Shown in pieces: positions 12,114-23,800 of a stretch of DNA of 64,000 bases. This stretch comes from Saposhnikovia divaricata. Taxonomy: Eukaryota; Streptophyta; Magnoliopsida; Apiales; Apiaceae. A program made the position numbers and the translations under genes. How positions within the stretch are numbered: the stretch's first letter is position 1; each line of letters begins with the position of its first letter. The stretch is taken from positions 120,530,148-120,594,147 of the forward strand of contig CM071598.1 in the NCBI GenBank assembly GCA_036435485.1, in the 5' to 3' direction. The notes under the pieces were generated by a model that had not been told where the DNA came from, ran no database searches, and saw only the letters and a list, made by a program, of their open reading frames with translations.

Positions 12114-13471
12114 GGAGGAGTTGGGTGGAAGGAGTGATTGAGATTAAAGGTAAAAGGAGTGGTTGAGATTGAAAAGGTGTGGATTGATTAGGTGGAAAGT
12201 GGTATTGTATTTCTTTGGGGTAGTTTTGTGTTTCTTCCAAGTGGGTTTGGTAAAAAGAAACCAACTGTGTTTGGGCTCTAATTTATTGTATCGTACTCGT
12301 ATCAATTAACGAATAAATACGTCACATGTTTCGTTAATTAAATACCTGAAAAATACGAAAATACCCAATAAATAATTCTAAAATTATGGAGCACTTAGGA
12401 GTATTATAAAGTGAGATTCTAGAAAGTTTGCTCAATTTTGGACAACGTTGACGTGGTCAAACGTGGACCCACTGTCTCGATTTTTGTGTCCGGACAAAAA
12501 TTCTCGAAAAATTACGAAACGTTTACCATGCATAGAAAATAGTATTTAAGTGACCCATCTCAAGTTTCAAGTCATTCTAGCAAGTGGAAGTATTTTATTT
12601 GGATTTAATACGATTAAATCAGGTTTTGGTTCCGAATAAAATACGATTGTTCTTTTTTTAAAATAGATACATCTTTTGACCAATGTTTTGACTAGAATGA
12701 ATATTTAGAATATATTTCCTAATATATAAAATATATTGAAAGTGTAGGAAATTTTTTTGAGTATTAAAATAATTTTCTCCGAAAATGGAATAAATTTAAG
12801 AAGTAGGAGAAAAATTACTTTAAATATTTCTGGCACGAGATACGAATGAGTATTAGTATTCTACCACTGAATATTAATACTCTTGAGGATAAAAACATTT
12901 TGAGTGCTAAGGTAGAGTATTATTGAATAAAAACTGATCGTTTTTAAATGTAGTACGAGTTCTCTAAAGAATATTAAACCTCTAATATTCTTTGTTTGAG
13001 CTTGTCGCCTTATCAATGTTGCAAAGAAGATCTAAAAAATATCACACCTCGATATTTCTTTTTCGATCTTTATTACCTTGGTAGAGATATATTCCATAAA
13101 AATATAATTTAATTTTTCGCAATAACGGAATATCTCTTTTAAGTAAAAATATAGATATTGCTAGAATTGACTTTTGACTTTTGACGGAATCAATTAAATT
13201 AATGACCTAGTGGAGAGGATAACTAACTGTAATTAAATTTTATGTTTAAATCGTACAAATACCAAAATAAATAATATATCGAAGATATCCTTTCAGCCCG
13301 CTAGATGGCACACTTATCCATGCAATTATTCCAGTTAGTCAGTAAACAAGTTATAGAGGAAGATGAAGAAGAGAATGCTATCAAAACGTGGTAGGAATTT
13401 GTGATTTTAATAATGTATTCACATTTGTTTGGGTTGGATGGGGTAGTACACGATTCCTGAATATTAATTGA

Positions 13472-13675
13472 TGTTGTATCAGTTAAAATATAGTATAAGA
13501 TCCAGATAAGATCTTCTTCTAACATCTTAAAATTTTAGATGAGTTAGTTATTTAACATGGTATCAGAGCTCAAGTTAGCGGGGGACTCAGAATTGATTCC
13601 CTACCAACTCAAATATTCTCAAAATTTATTACAGTCACGAAAGGTTGATTCTGTGTTTCTGGTTCTACCTCCGAG
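13472..13675 (+). mobile_element. TRIM-like fragment: short LTR plus primer-binding site
   Basis: An 86-bp stretch beginning TGTTGTATC and ending TTTAACA (13472-13557) is followed directly by TGGTATCAGAGC (13558-13569), the standard initiator-Met tRNA primer-binding site of plant LTR elements. About 100 bp of interior follows, with no coding capacity and no second LTR. The very short LTR suggests a terminal-repeat retrotransposon in miniature, truncated on the right; the broken end of a larger copia element is also possible. Confidence 0.45.
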
Positions 13676-13720
13676 TATGTTCATATATAGCTTGCATTTT
13701 TATCTTCTTTAATAAAAATT

Positions 13721-13961
13721 TAATCATGATCACGCTCAAATGAGAAATGTTATAAAAAGTGTTTATGGAGTACTGAAAGTAAGATTTCAAATATTGAAAC
13801 ATATGACTCCTTACACTTTCTCGATGCAAAGAGATATTGTTATTGCATGTTTTGATGTTCACAACTTCAATAGAATGAAGAAATTAAAAGATGAATTGTT
13901 TGATCAATGTGACATGAATACCTCTACTCATAGTGACGAAGATGAAAATGAAGAATTTTAA
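13721..13961 (+). pseudogene. PIF/Harbinger transposase, C-terminal fragment
   Basis: The frame reads FNHDHAQMRNVIKSVYGVLK, then RFQILK, QRDIVIACFDVHNF and an acidic tail (DEDENEEF) before TAA. This follows the C-terminal pattern of PIF/Harbinger transposases: FN.RHA.LRNVIERxFGxLKxRF, then QxxIVxACxxLHN. Homology begins upstream of the first ATG (13740), without an in-frame start of its own, as expected for a fragment. Together with 9487-9750 it forms the two ends of one broken gene. Missing core and no start mean it is non-functional. Confidence 0.7.
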
Positions 13962-15384
13962 CATCCCAACAAATGGGATATCTCAAAATAATAAATAAAC
14001 TACTCAAGATTCTGAAAACTCATGCTCTTTCCAAAATCAGCCCACCTAAATATGATTACCTGTCGGGGAATAATAAGGAAACAAGACCGGTTGTGAGTGA
14101 AAGGCTCATATACGGATATGAAACAATAACCAAGTGAGCTACGGATAAATATGGCGATAATATGAATGAAACAAATTATTTGAATAAAGACTGATGACAA
14201 TACCAATATCAAAACTGCATATCAAAACAAAGAGTGATGACAAAAACTGAAGGAAACAAAATATCCTGAACAGTTAAAGTCAGAACATGACTAAATTAAC
14301 TGATATAGTGAATGTATAAATTTTTGAATAAAAATATAATATTACTCTTCCAAAATATTTTCTTACCACTTACAAATAATACCCAACATAATCACATAAT
14401 ATAGTCGAAATCATAAACAATATAATAAAATGTATTTCTTACTCTTACACAAACTCTTTCACTTACAAATATCCTTACAACGATCATGTAATAATCTTAA
14501 TTTAAATGATAAAAAACAAACTTTACTAACTGAATGGGAGACAATCTACACTTACAGGATGTCCTACATTTTCAAAAATCCAGAAACATGTTGTCACTAA
14601 AATTTACAAGGGCCTGCATAGCACAAAGCAAATGCTACCCAAAATCTTACAGGGCTTGCACGACAATAAGCACAATGCTACCCAAATGGCCAAAACATAC
14701 ATACTAGTCATGGCATGTGATGCTCGAATTCGCCCCTAGACCACGTCATACCGGTGTCGACACGGCACAACCCGGGTACGAAAATTTAATCGGGATCAGA
14801 TCCGTCCGGTGAAAACTGCACTCCTCAACTTCGGTGACTCGGGGACTCAAAATTCTGGCGTTTCATGTGTACAAAATACAGAGTATAGAATAACAAAGTA
14901 AGGAGAAAAGAGTTAGCTTAAATCATGTCAAGAAAAAGAAGGAGAAAGATGGTCATGCAGAGATCGATCGGGGAAGAAGAAAAAGATGGAGAAGAAGATG
15001 CCTCGCTCTGAGCTTTTTATTATAATATTATATGTATAATTGTAATGATTTCCAATGTGTGACCTGTAATGCTTTAATTTAATTAGTGGTAATTGTGTAC
15101 TGTGATAGTGTAATTTGCACAGTGAATTATTCGAATTTAAAATGTTGTGTTGACTTTTGTTGTAAATTTAATAATTATTATACTGACTCTTCAATTTACA
15201 AACACACATAAATAATTGATAATTGTTTTCTGATTTATGATAATGATGTGAGACTAACACTTGAGAGGAAAAAACAAAAAAAATCTTCTAGTACAAATTT
15301 TTAGTCCACTAGCACTTACGATTTTAAAAATGAAAATTATGTGCAATGAAAAGAACAATAATTAATATAGTTTCCTAATTAATA
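13962..15384. other. Unassigned AT-rich interval with a GC-rich patch
   Basis: No coding frame or transposon domain is visible. A patch at about 14735-14860 is GC-richer than its surroundings and resembles LTR or UTR sequence, but no termini or duplication can be identified. Short frames here look like chance. Confidence 0.5.
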
Positions 15385-15889
15385 CTGTAAGAGAATCATA
15401 TCCCGCCGCATCCTTTCTTTCTCTCTCTCTCTCTCAAAAAACCCTACATATTACTCATCGATTAGGGGCTATCATCAGCCGTTTGGTTGATGATAAGCCC
15501 TTTTTTCATTTTTTTTTTCTTAATATTATTCTTTTTCAATAAGTCTCTCTCTTCATTTAGAGTTTTTATACCCGATTTTAGGGTTTTATCTACCCATATC
15601 TTGGGTTTGTTTCTCTCTCCTCGTGAGAGTTTATTTGTTCGTGTCCGGGATTATAGATCTGCGGGATATTCGTAGTTATGATTTGTTGATGGGTTATATG
15701 GGCTTGCAATTACGATTGATTTTTCAAATACATCATGATGAAAGCGGGGATGCTCCACAGTGAAAGATCTACTCATAGTTTTGATGAAGAAAATGTGGAT
15801 TTGATCTTAATTTATATGTGTTCGTTGGAATTTAATTGTTTTTGTAGATGTTATATGACTTTTTATCAATAAATCATTTGACTTTCAAA
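15385..15889 (+). mobile_element. Possible retroposed sequence with A-tail
   Basis: Begins near a (TC)n run with AAACCCTA, as in plant 5' UTRs, and ends with ATCAATAAATC, a plausible polyadenylation signal, then a run of about ten A. No conserved protein is encoded. It could be a 5'-truncated LINE, a processed retrocopy of a UTR-rich transcript, or the end of a host transcript. I could not find a target duplication after the A-tail. Confidence 0.4.
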
Positions 15890-15929
15890 AAAAAAATCAA
15901 GATAGTTGCCTGAACTATCATTCCCCCAA

Positions 15930-17600
15930 TATATGAAGATCTTTATCATCAAATCAGATATTCTTACATCAAACATTCTTCATTACAAGATATTCTAAAA
16001 TAAATTAGAACAAAAAAGATATTCTAAAATCAAATAATTAAATACCCAAACATTCAAATTTTGTAACATAGAAATTATTGGATCATATAATGTATACAAT
16101 AGGTTCAAAGGTCCAAGAAGAAACAAATCTACAATTACACAAAAAATAATAATTTATTTTTGTCAATATTTAAAGCTAAATTTTTATTTTCTACAAACAA
16201 GTAGATACATACAACATTCAAAATTCAAATTATAGTAAGATACTCTAAGCACATTCCTCACATCACAATATGATCACAAGATACTCTAAAACCAAACAAT
16301 CAAATATTCAAAATTTATAACATATAAATTACTTAATCATATAATATATAAAATATGATGAAATGTTCACACATATTTTTTTATAAAATTATAAAATAAA
16401 TTTGTCAATATTTGAAGCTAAATTTTTTATTTTCTACAAACAAGTAGATAAATACTATAATTGGAATTCAAATTATAATAAGATACTCTAATGTCTAATC
16501 AGATTCCTCACATCACAATATGATCACAAGATACTCTAAAACCAAACAATCAAGCAATCAAATTTTTTAACATATAAACTACTTAATCATATAATATATA
16601 CAATATGATCAAAGGTCACACAAATTTTTTATAAAATTACACATAAATGTTTTTATAAAATTACAATATAAATTTATCAATATTTGAAGCTAATATTTTT
16701 TGATTTCTACAAACAAGTAGAGACGTATAATATTCAAAATTCAAATTACAATAAGATACTCTAAGCACATTCCTTACCTCACAATATGATCACAAGATAC
16801 TCTAAAACCAAATAATCAAATATTAAAATTTTGTAATATATAAACTACTTAATCATATAATATATACAATATGATCAAAGTTCACAAAAAGAATTATAAA
16901 ATTACACAAAAAATTATAAAAATAAATTTGTCTGTATTTGAAACTAAATTTTTTATTTTCTACAAACAAGTAGATACATACAAGATTCAAAATTCAAATT
17001 ATAATAAAATACTCTAAGCACATTCCTCACATCACATTACGATTACAAGATACTCTAAAACCAAACAATCAAATAAACTACTTAATCAACTAATATATAC
17101 AATATGATCAAAGGTTCACATTTTTTAAATTTATAAAATTACACAAAAAATTATAAAATAAATTTATCAATATTTGAAGCTAAATTTTTTATTTTTCACA
17201 AACAAGTAGGTACGTAAAATATTCAAAATTCAAATTATAATAAGATATTCTAAGCACAATTTTCACATCACAATATGATCACAAGATACTCTAAAACCAA
17301 CCAATCAAATGAACTACTTAATCATATAATATATAAAACATGATCAAAGATTCAAATTTTTTTAATTTATAAAATTACAAAAAAAAAATATGTATATATA
17401 TATAGAGTACATTTGTCAATAGTTGAAGCTAAATTTTTTATTTTTCACAAACAAGTAGATACGTACAATATTCTAAATTCAAATTATAATATAATACCCT
17501 AAGCACATTCCTCACATCACAATATGATCAAAAGATACAAAAAAAATTAAACAATCAAATATTCAAAATTTTTAACATATAAACTACTTAATCATTTAAT
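15930..17600. repeat. Tandem array, about 250-bp monomer, roughly seven copies
   Basis: The landmark CACAATATGATCACAAGATA (or close variants) recurs in register. Equivalent points fall at 16256, 16506, 16772, 17025, 17261 and 17510, so the period is 236-266 bp. A first, more diverged monomer starts near 15930. Each monomer also holds CTACAAACAAGTAG, a partial palindrome, and CTTAATCATATAATATAT. The array is strongly A+T rich with no coding frame. It may be a satellite seed or the internal repeat of an unrecognised element. Confidence 0.85.
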
Positions 17601-17729
17601 ATATTCAAATTAAATCTTTGATTAACAGAACAAAAAAAAATCATAATCATATTATAAATAGTATAACATTTTTCTTTTGAATAGCGTGAGATTATTTTGA
17701 AAGCCTAACACTCCAAAAAAAAGTGAAAC

Positions 17730-18377
17730 TGTTAGGAATAAATTCATGAGTTGTGATGTGTAGAATAGAATGACATAACACTTCTTGTCATACCCTGATC
17801 TTATAAAGGGTTTAGCATTTGATTAAGGAGATATCAGTTCTTCAGGATCTGCAGAAACTGTGAACAGTACTTGACCAAAGACTGAAGTCACGAACTAAGA
17901 GTTTTCAGGGACTATGACAGACCCTGACTGTATCGAAGCTGCAGAATTAGAAAGTGCTATACTTTAGGATCTTGTATTCAGAAGATGGAAAGAAGTGTGC
18001 ATGAAAAAAAAGAATCAAAGCATTGATGGAAACTATCAACTGGACGGCAGAAGATTACCATGTATTAATTATTACTTTCTGTTATTAGTTGATAGGTAGC
18101 ATTATAAATACTCTCTCTATATCATTGTAAAAAGTGTTCGTAAGTTCGTTCGTGAGTATAAGGTTTGTATTCGAGAGTTCGAAACAAACAGAGAGAGATT
18201 TATATTGAGAGCAGTTGATAAAGGTATTGTACACCTTTGGTAGAGTTTTTATTTGATTTTATTAATACAAACATTTTGATTTATTCGTTTGTTCTTGTTT
18301 ATCTAATTAAGTAAAAATCAGACACGATTACATAACTTGTATTCAACCCCCCTTTCTACAAGTTATTCGAGTTAACA
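17730..18377 (+). repeat. 5' LTR of C1 (648 bp)
   Basis: TGTTAGGAATAAATTC at the start and GAGTTAACA at the end give the TGTTA/TAACA inverted termini. TATAAATA lies at 18113-18120 and a CAACCCCCCTTT run near the 3' end. A primer-binding site follows directly. The 3' partner is not in the window. Confidence 0.85.
18113..18120 (+). promoter_or_regulatory. TATA box in C1 LTR
   Basis: TATAAATA followed by a CTCTCTCT-rich leader, placed about 260 bp before the LTR end, as expected for the U3/R boundary. Confidence 0.6.
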
Positions 18378-18378
18378 A

Positions 18379-18391
18379 TTGGAATCAGAGC
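18379..18391 (+). other. Primer-binding site of C1
   Basis: TTGGAATCAGAGC directly after the LTR resembles the initiator-Met tRNA site TGGTATCAGAGC, with one change (T to A). Confidence 0.7.
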
Positions 18392-18426
18392 AGGTTGATT
18401 TCAAGTAATCATAAAGATCTGCAATC

Positions 18427-19398
18427 ATGTCTAGTTACAAGGATGGTAATACTAAGATCCCTATGCTCAAGAGAAATGAATACACTCTATGGGAAGTGAA
18501 GATGTTGCATCACCTGGAGGCAACAGACCCTGATTATCTTGATAGGATAAGAGATGGACCTTTTGTTCCAACAAATGTTGTTCCTCAAGCAACTGTCGAA
18601 GGAAAAGTAGTTCCAGAGCACACAGCAGAGAAACATACTGTTTAACAGTCTTGATTCTGTTCTCACTAATTATGTTCTTTCTTGTAAAACTGTTAAGGAG
18701 ATATGGGACAATCTAAAGGTTCACTGTGAAGGAACAAAACCTGTCAGGAAGAATATGAGGACACTTATCATACAACAGTATGAGTATTTTGAATCCAAGT
18801 CTGGTGAGTCACTTACTGATACCTTTGATAGGTTTACTAAACTCATCAATGAGATGGCCATGCATGGTAAATATTATGACTTGGAGGATATGAATATTAA
18901 GTTCATGAAAGCCTTGCCTGATTTCTTCAATGAGAAGATATCTGCAATTGAGGAAGCTAATGATCTGGATGAAATATCATTAGAGGCAGTTTATGGAAAA
19001 CTGAGGGCTTATGAACTGGACAGGCAGCAGAAGAGGAGCAGAGGTGAAGGAAAGATGAAAACTGTTGCACTTACTGCTCAATCTGAATCAAAGAAGCTTC
19101 CAGAAGAACAAATTGTTGAGCCTACTGTAAAGGACTCAAGGAAAAAGAAAAGCAAAGAAAGTTCTGAGTCAGAGACTACAGATATAGACTCTGACAACAG
19201 TGATTCTGAATCAGAGATGCAGGAACTCTTTGCTATGTTTGCTAAAGATTTCAAGAAAGGAAGATTCAACAGGAAAAGATTTAGCAAAAGACCTTTTCAA
19301 AAGAAAGAGGAGAAGAAGAATGACAAGGGCAAAAGTACAATTATCAAGCTTGATAAGGCAAAGATCAAATGCTTTAACTGCAGCGAGCTTGGAGATGG
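18427..19398 (+). pseudogene. gag: C1 gag (copia), frameshifted
   Basis: Capsid/nucleocapsid precursor of C1. It opens MSSYKDGNTK and shows the copia Gag UBN2-type features: YTLWEVKMLHHLEA, then VKEIWDNLK, YEYFESKSGESLTDTFDRF and LRAYELDRQ. The start is the first ATG after the PBS. A frame change near 18640 (the first frame ends at 18645, the next is open before 18755) removes continuity. A Lys/Ser-rich acidic segment follows. Near 19375 the CCHC knuckle begins (CFNC) but is cut after its second Cys by a deletion that also removed the protease. The rest of the frame reads straight into pol. Confidence 0.85.
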
Positions 19399-20823
19399 CA
19401 ACAAAGGAGAAACTCTGGGATATGGCTCAATTGTTTTGGGGAATGTCATCATAGAAAACGTAGCACTGGTTGAAGGCTTGAAACACACACTTTTAAGCAT
19501 AAGTCAACTGGGTGATAAAGGTTACCAATCAATCTTTGACAGTGAAGGATGCAAAATCTTAAATATGAAGAATGGAGGCATTGTTCTAACTGGTCAGAGA
19601 CATGGTAACATTTATGAAGCCAGCTTGAGTGACAAATCTAAAGGAATTGTAAGATGTCTTTATAGCAAGGCATCAAATGATGAAAGCTGGAATTGGCACA
19701 AGAAACTCTCACATCTTAATTTCAAGAAGCTTAATCAACTTGTTAAGCACAATCTAGTGAGAGGCCTACCTCAGGCAAATTATGTGCAAGATGGACTTTG
19801 TGATGCTTGTCAGCTTGGAAAACAAAGAAGAACCACTTTCAAGAGCAAGACAGAAAATTCAATTACTGAACCATTTCACATGCTGCATCTTGATTTATTT
19901 GGTCCAGTAAACATTATGTCTATCAGCAAGAAAAGATATGCTCTAGTTATAGTGGATGATTACACAAGGTTCACATGGGTATTCTTTCTACATAAAAAGG
20001 ATGAAGCTCCTCGACAAATCATTGAACTTGTCAATAATATTCAGAATAGCTCTGAGTACAAAGTCAAAGTACTTAGGAGTGACAATGGTACAGAATTCAA
20101 GAATTCTACAATGGAGGAGTATTGTACAGACAATGGAATCACTCAACAGTTTTCTACACCTGGAACACCTCAGCAGAATGGTGTAGTAGAAAGAAAGAAC
20201 AGAACTCTCATAGAGGCAGCAAGAACCATGCTTGCAGATGAAAAGCTTCCAACCTATCTCTGGGCAGAAGCTATCAACACTGCATGTTTTTACTCTAAAT
20301 TGCACCTTGATAAATAGTCATGGAAAGACTCCCTATGAGATGATCAAAGGAAAGAAGCCAAGTGTGAAATACTTTCACATCTTTGGATTCAAATGCTATG
20401 TCCTGAAAGTTCATCTAGAACAACTTGGAAAGTTTGAAGCCAAATTGGATGAAGCAATCTTTCTAGGATATTCAGCATCAAAGGCCTTCAAAGTTTATAA
20501 TCTCAGAACTCACATTGTCATGGAATCAATTCATGTTGCATTTGATGACAAGAAATTCGGAATTCTGCAAACTGATGAAAGCCATGACAAATTGGAATTT
20601 GAAAATCTTAAGGATTCTGAGATTTTCTCCAGTGATGATGAAGGTTCTCCAGAAGAGATCTCTATTACTTCTCAAAGGAATGCTGTTGCTGAGGGGGAGC
20701 AATTCAATCAAGGAGAACATAGTACTAGTCAAGAGCAGACCATGTCATTCAGAGTCTACTTCATCAGGGACTAATTCTTCAGGGACTAATGGAGAAAGTT
20801 CAAGTACTAGTAGCAGTATGGAG
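19399..20823 (+). pseudogene. pol: C1 pol part 1: pre-integrase and integrase
   Basis: The frame joins gag at GDGNKGETLGYG, so the protease active-site segment (DSGCSGHMTG in C2 and C3) is missing. GAG-pre-integrase follows (WHKKLSHLN, CDACQLGK), then the integrase core with all three acidic residues visible: D in HLDLFGP, D in RSDNGTEF, and E in NGVVERKNRT. A frame change near 20290-20300 and another near 20745 break the C-terminal half, which continues through MIKGKKP, FLGYS and MESIHVAFDDKK. The frame is then interrupted by S1. Confidence 0.9.
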
Positions 20824-23800
20824 TGTAACACCCCCAGATCCAGGATCCGGGATTCGGTCGTTACGGTTTCCATTTCTGTCCACAATACTTGCACTTACTA
20901 CAACATAAAATAAATTACATCTTTATGACCCAACACAACAATATAAAACACACCCGTTATAGTCCCAGAGATGAAATCAGAGTAACAACCAAATTTTATT
21001 AAACACATTATGAGTTCTTACAGTCCAAAAGAATTTCAATATGAATACATACTCTTTGCCATCCATTTGCATAAGTCATACTAGACCATATACTTGGTAC
21101 TGAAAGCATAAATCTATCCTACCAATAGCTTTCTCTTCGGCTCTGGTAGTCTCATCGTCCTCGCCAGCGTCGAGTGCGCCTTGTGCGAGTCATCTGGTCT
21201 AGCTGTTGTTGTGATATAATAATAAAGCAAGGGTGAGCAATAGCCCACCAACAATAATATATAACTGAATGATAATATATAACAGTTCAAAAGTATCTTT
21301 TAAACCATATGCCATGCATTTACGGAAATGATGCCAGTATAACATGAATGATGAAGTTACGAGGTAACTCAAAATGCATATATAGGTGGGAATATCTGCT
21401 ATGTCAAAGATAAGCCAGATATTATCATTTATCATATAAAGAGGAACTTGCAAGGAAAATATTGCAATTCCAGTTATTAACATTTTTCGAAGTCCTACAA
21501 CCTGAAAGAAGTCTCTTCGATACGTGTTGTGGAAGACACCGTCAACCTGAAAGAAGTCTCTTCGAAACGTGTTGCAGGGAATTCCCAATTTGGGAGATGA
21601 ACCAATACTGGAGTTATCACGCGCCAGCTGTCCCACTCCCTGATGATCAGTCGGGGATGGTACAACCCAATATAGTTTACTACCGGTAGAAGGAAGAACT
21701 GACGGCTCCACTTGTCCATGGCCTTTAATAGTAACTCCCTGGCCAATGGTTAGGCCTTGTGATGGACCGCGCGACTCGGCCTCTTACACACGACTCCTAG
21801 TTCGAATAAATCCACAGCATTGAAACGTAGAGTTTGTCCTCTATTCCCCAAGTGAAATACTTGTTGATAAGACTCCACAAAGTAGTCATATCTAGTTGGA
21901 AAGGAAAATTCACCAACATTTCCCAAGCTTTTGCTTGTTAATGGATACCAACTTGTTCCAACAATCTTACCCCTCGAATGATGAGAAGGTACACACAGAC
22001 TTAATGAGTCCATAGCAACCAAGTTGCGAGTGAAAAGGATAAATTGTGATCGGGAAGTCAACAAGATAAATAACCTTTCTCAAGTAAGGTTCCCTTATAA
22101 TTTAAGAGGTAGATTCGAGTGAAGAATGGAATCTTGAGGACCTTTCTTAATATAATATTAATCGTATGACTCCGAAGAATTTTCAGAATGATCGAAGGTC
22201 GAAGATAATATTTGAAGAAGAATAAACAACATTGAAGTTGTTTCCAAGTATTGAATAAATATTTATAGAATATTTATTGAGTCGGAAGTATTTAATGAAT
22301 GAAAGAATATTTTACTTAATATCTGGAGGTGAAAGATAATTTCCAAATAATATAAATCATTTTAAAAAAATTTAAAAGAAGTAAATAAATATTCCAAGAA
22401 TATTTTATTAACTCAATAATAATTACGGAATATTATTAAATCATAATATTGCTCGTAAGTAATCCTCGAATGAATATGTAGAATTATTTACTAAATAAAT
22501 CACTTTTTAAATGAATATTCAAAATAATATTCATTAATAATTAGACTCCAATAAGTATTTAAAATAATATTCAATAATTGAGTCAAACCTTAAATTAATA
22601 TTTGAAAATAATATTCATTTAATAAATAATCTTCTAAATGAATATCCAAATAATATTCATTTAGTAATCAAAACTTTTAAAGGAATATTCGAAATAATAT
22701 CCCTTAAGTAATTAGAACCTCCAATGAATATTTTAAAATAATATTCCTTAAGTACATAAATCTTAAATGAATATTCAAAAGTAATATTCATTTAATAAAT
22801 AACATTCTAATGAATATCAAAATAATATTCATTAAATAATCAACTCTAAATGAATATACGAAACTAACATTCATTTAATATCTCTCGACTGAGATAATAC
22901 TCGAATAACATTCCTCAAATAAATAATAATATGTCGTTGGAATCCCTCCGGGTTTCCACGACTATCTATATCTCAAAATACCGACTCCCGGTCTATATTT
23001 AAGAATGAATATCATTTGCCCTTCGCTAAGTGTCTTACCAAAACAATCCGGCTTATAACTGATAATTCGTATCTAGTCTATAAGCCAATATCAATTCAGG
23101 GAACAGGTATCATTATATAATTTGACAATAGGCATGCATGCTATGGCATATGTAAAATGGCAATCAAATATATATATTATCACAACAACAGGTTCAAAGT
23201 TTTGAACACTTGCTTGGTAATCGGGTATGGGTGGAGATAGCGTGTCCTGGGTCTGCTCGATGATCTATAAACAATCAGAACATTCGAGATTAACCACTTA
23301 ACAAGTTTTAAAAGTCTAGGTATAAACTTCACTTAAATCGAAACACGTTTTCGAATTATCTCGTTATACACCTTTTAGTGTAACTCTTTTTATTACTGAT
23401 ACAATCCGACATTTGTTCGTTATTACGACATGTCATCATACCCACACTTTGTATATACTTAAGTCGTATAAATTCTAAAGTCGATCGATTACGAACCGAG
23501 ATTATACCTCAAGTTTTATCGTTCGTTTTCTAAGTGTTTTACCAAACTTATAACCAAGCGGGTTTTTAGGGGTTCGTTTGCGTTTAACTTCGATTCCAAC
23601 ATTTTTATAAAATCGGAAAACGATCCGTTTGATATGTGGTTCTCTTTCATACCTTCCTTATGACCTCTAGTATTTATTTACCAAGATTCTCCACTGAGTA
23701 ACATGCTTTACGAGGGTTCAATTGAAGTTACGAACATTTATTTACGGTTCCGAACCAATTTTAGTAATTTGACCATAACTCCTAAACCGTAAGTCGGAAT

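Larger units (their letters stand above)
9896..13295 (-). mobile_element. Solo LTR D (3.4 kb) inserted in the PIF/Harbinger remnant
   Basis: Starts TGTTAGG, ends TTTCA, and is flanked by the exact 5-bp duplication GCCCG (9891-9895 and 13296-13300). The run of nine G followed by TTGAAT near the left end is the reverse complement of the C-run often found near the 3' end of copia LTRs, and a TATAAATA box reads on the minus strand at 12113-12106. Both place the LTR on the minus strand. No pol or gag domain is inside and I see no second LTR copy, so a solo LTR is favoured. A large non-autonomous derivative is the alternative. Confidence 0.65.

Noticed and set aside
15487..15675. 62-codon frame rich in Phe and Leu
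   Set aside because: Lies in UTR-like sequence, low complexity, no family pattern.
15930..17600. CRISPR array
   Set aside because: Long diverged monomers in direct tandem without unique spacers, in a plant genome.
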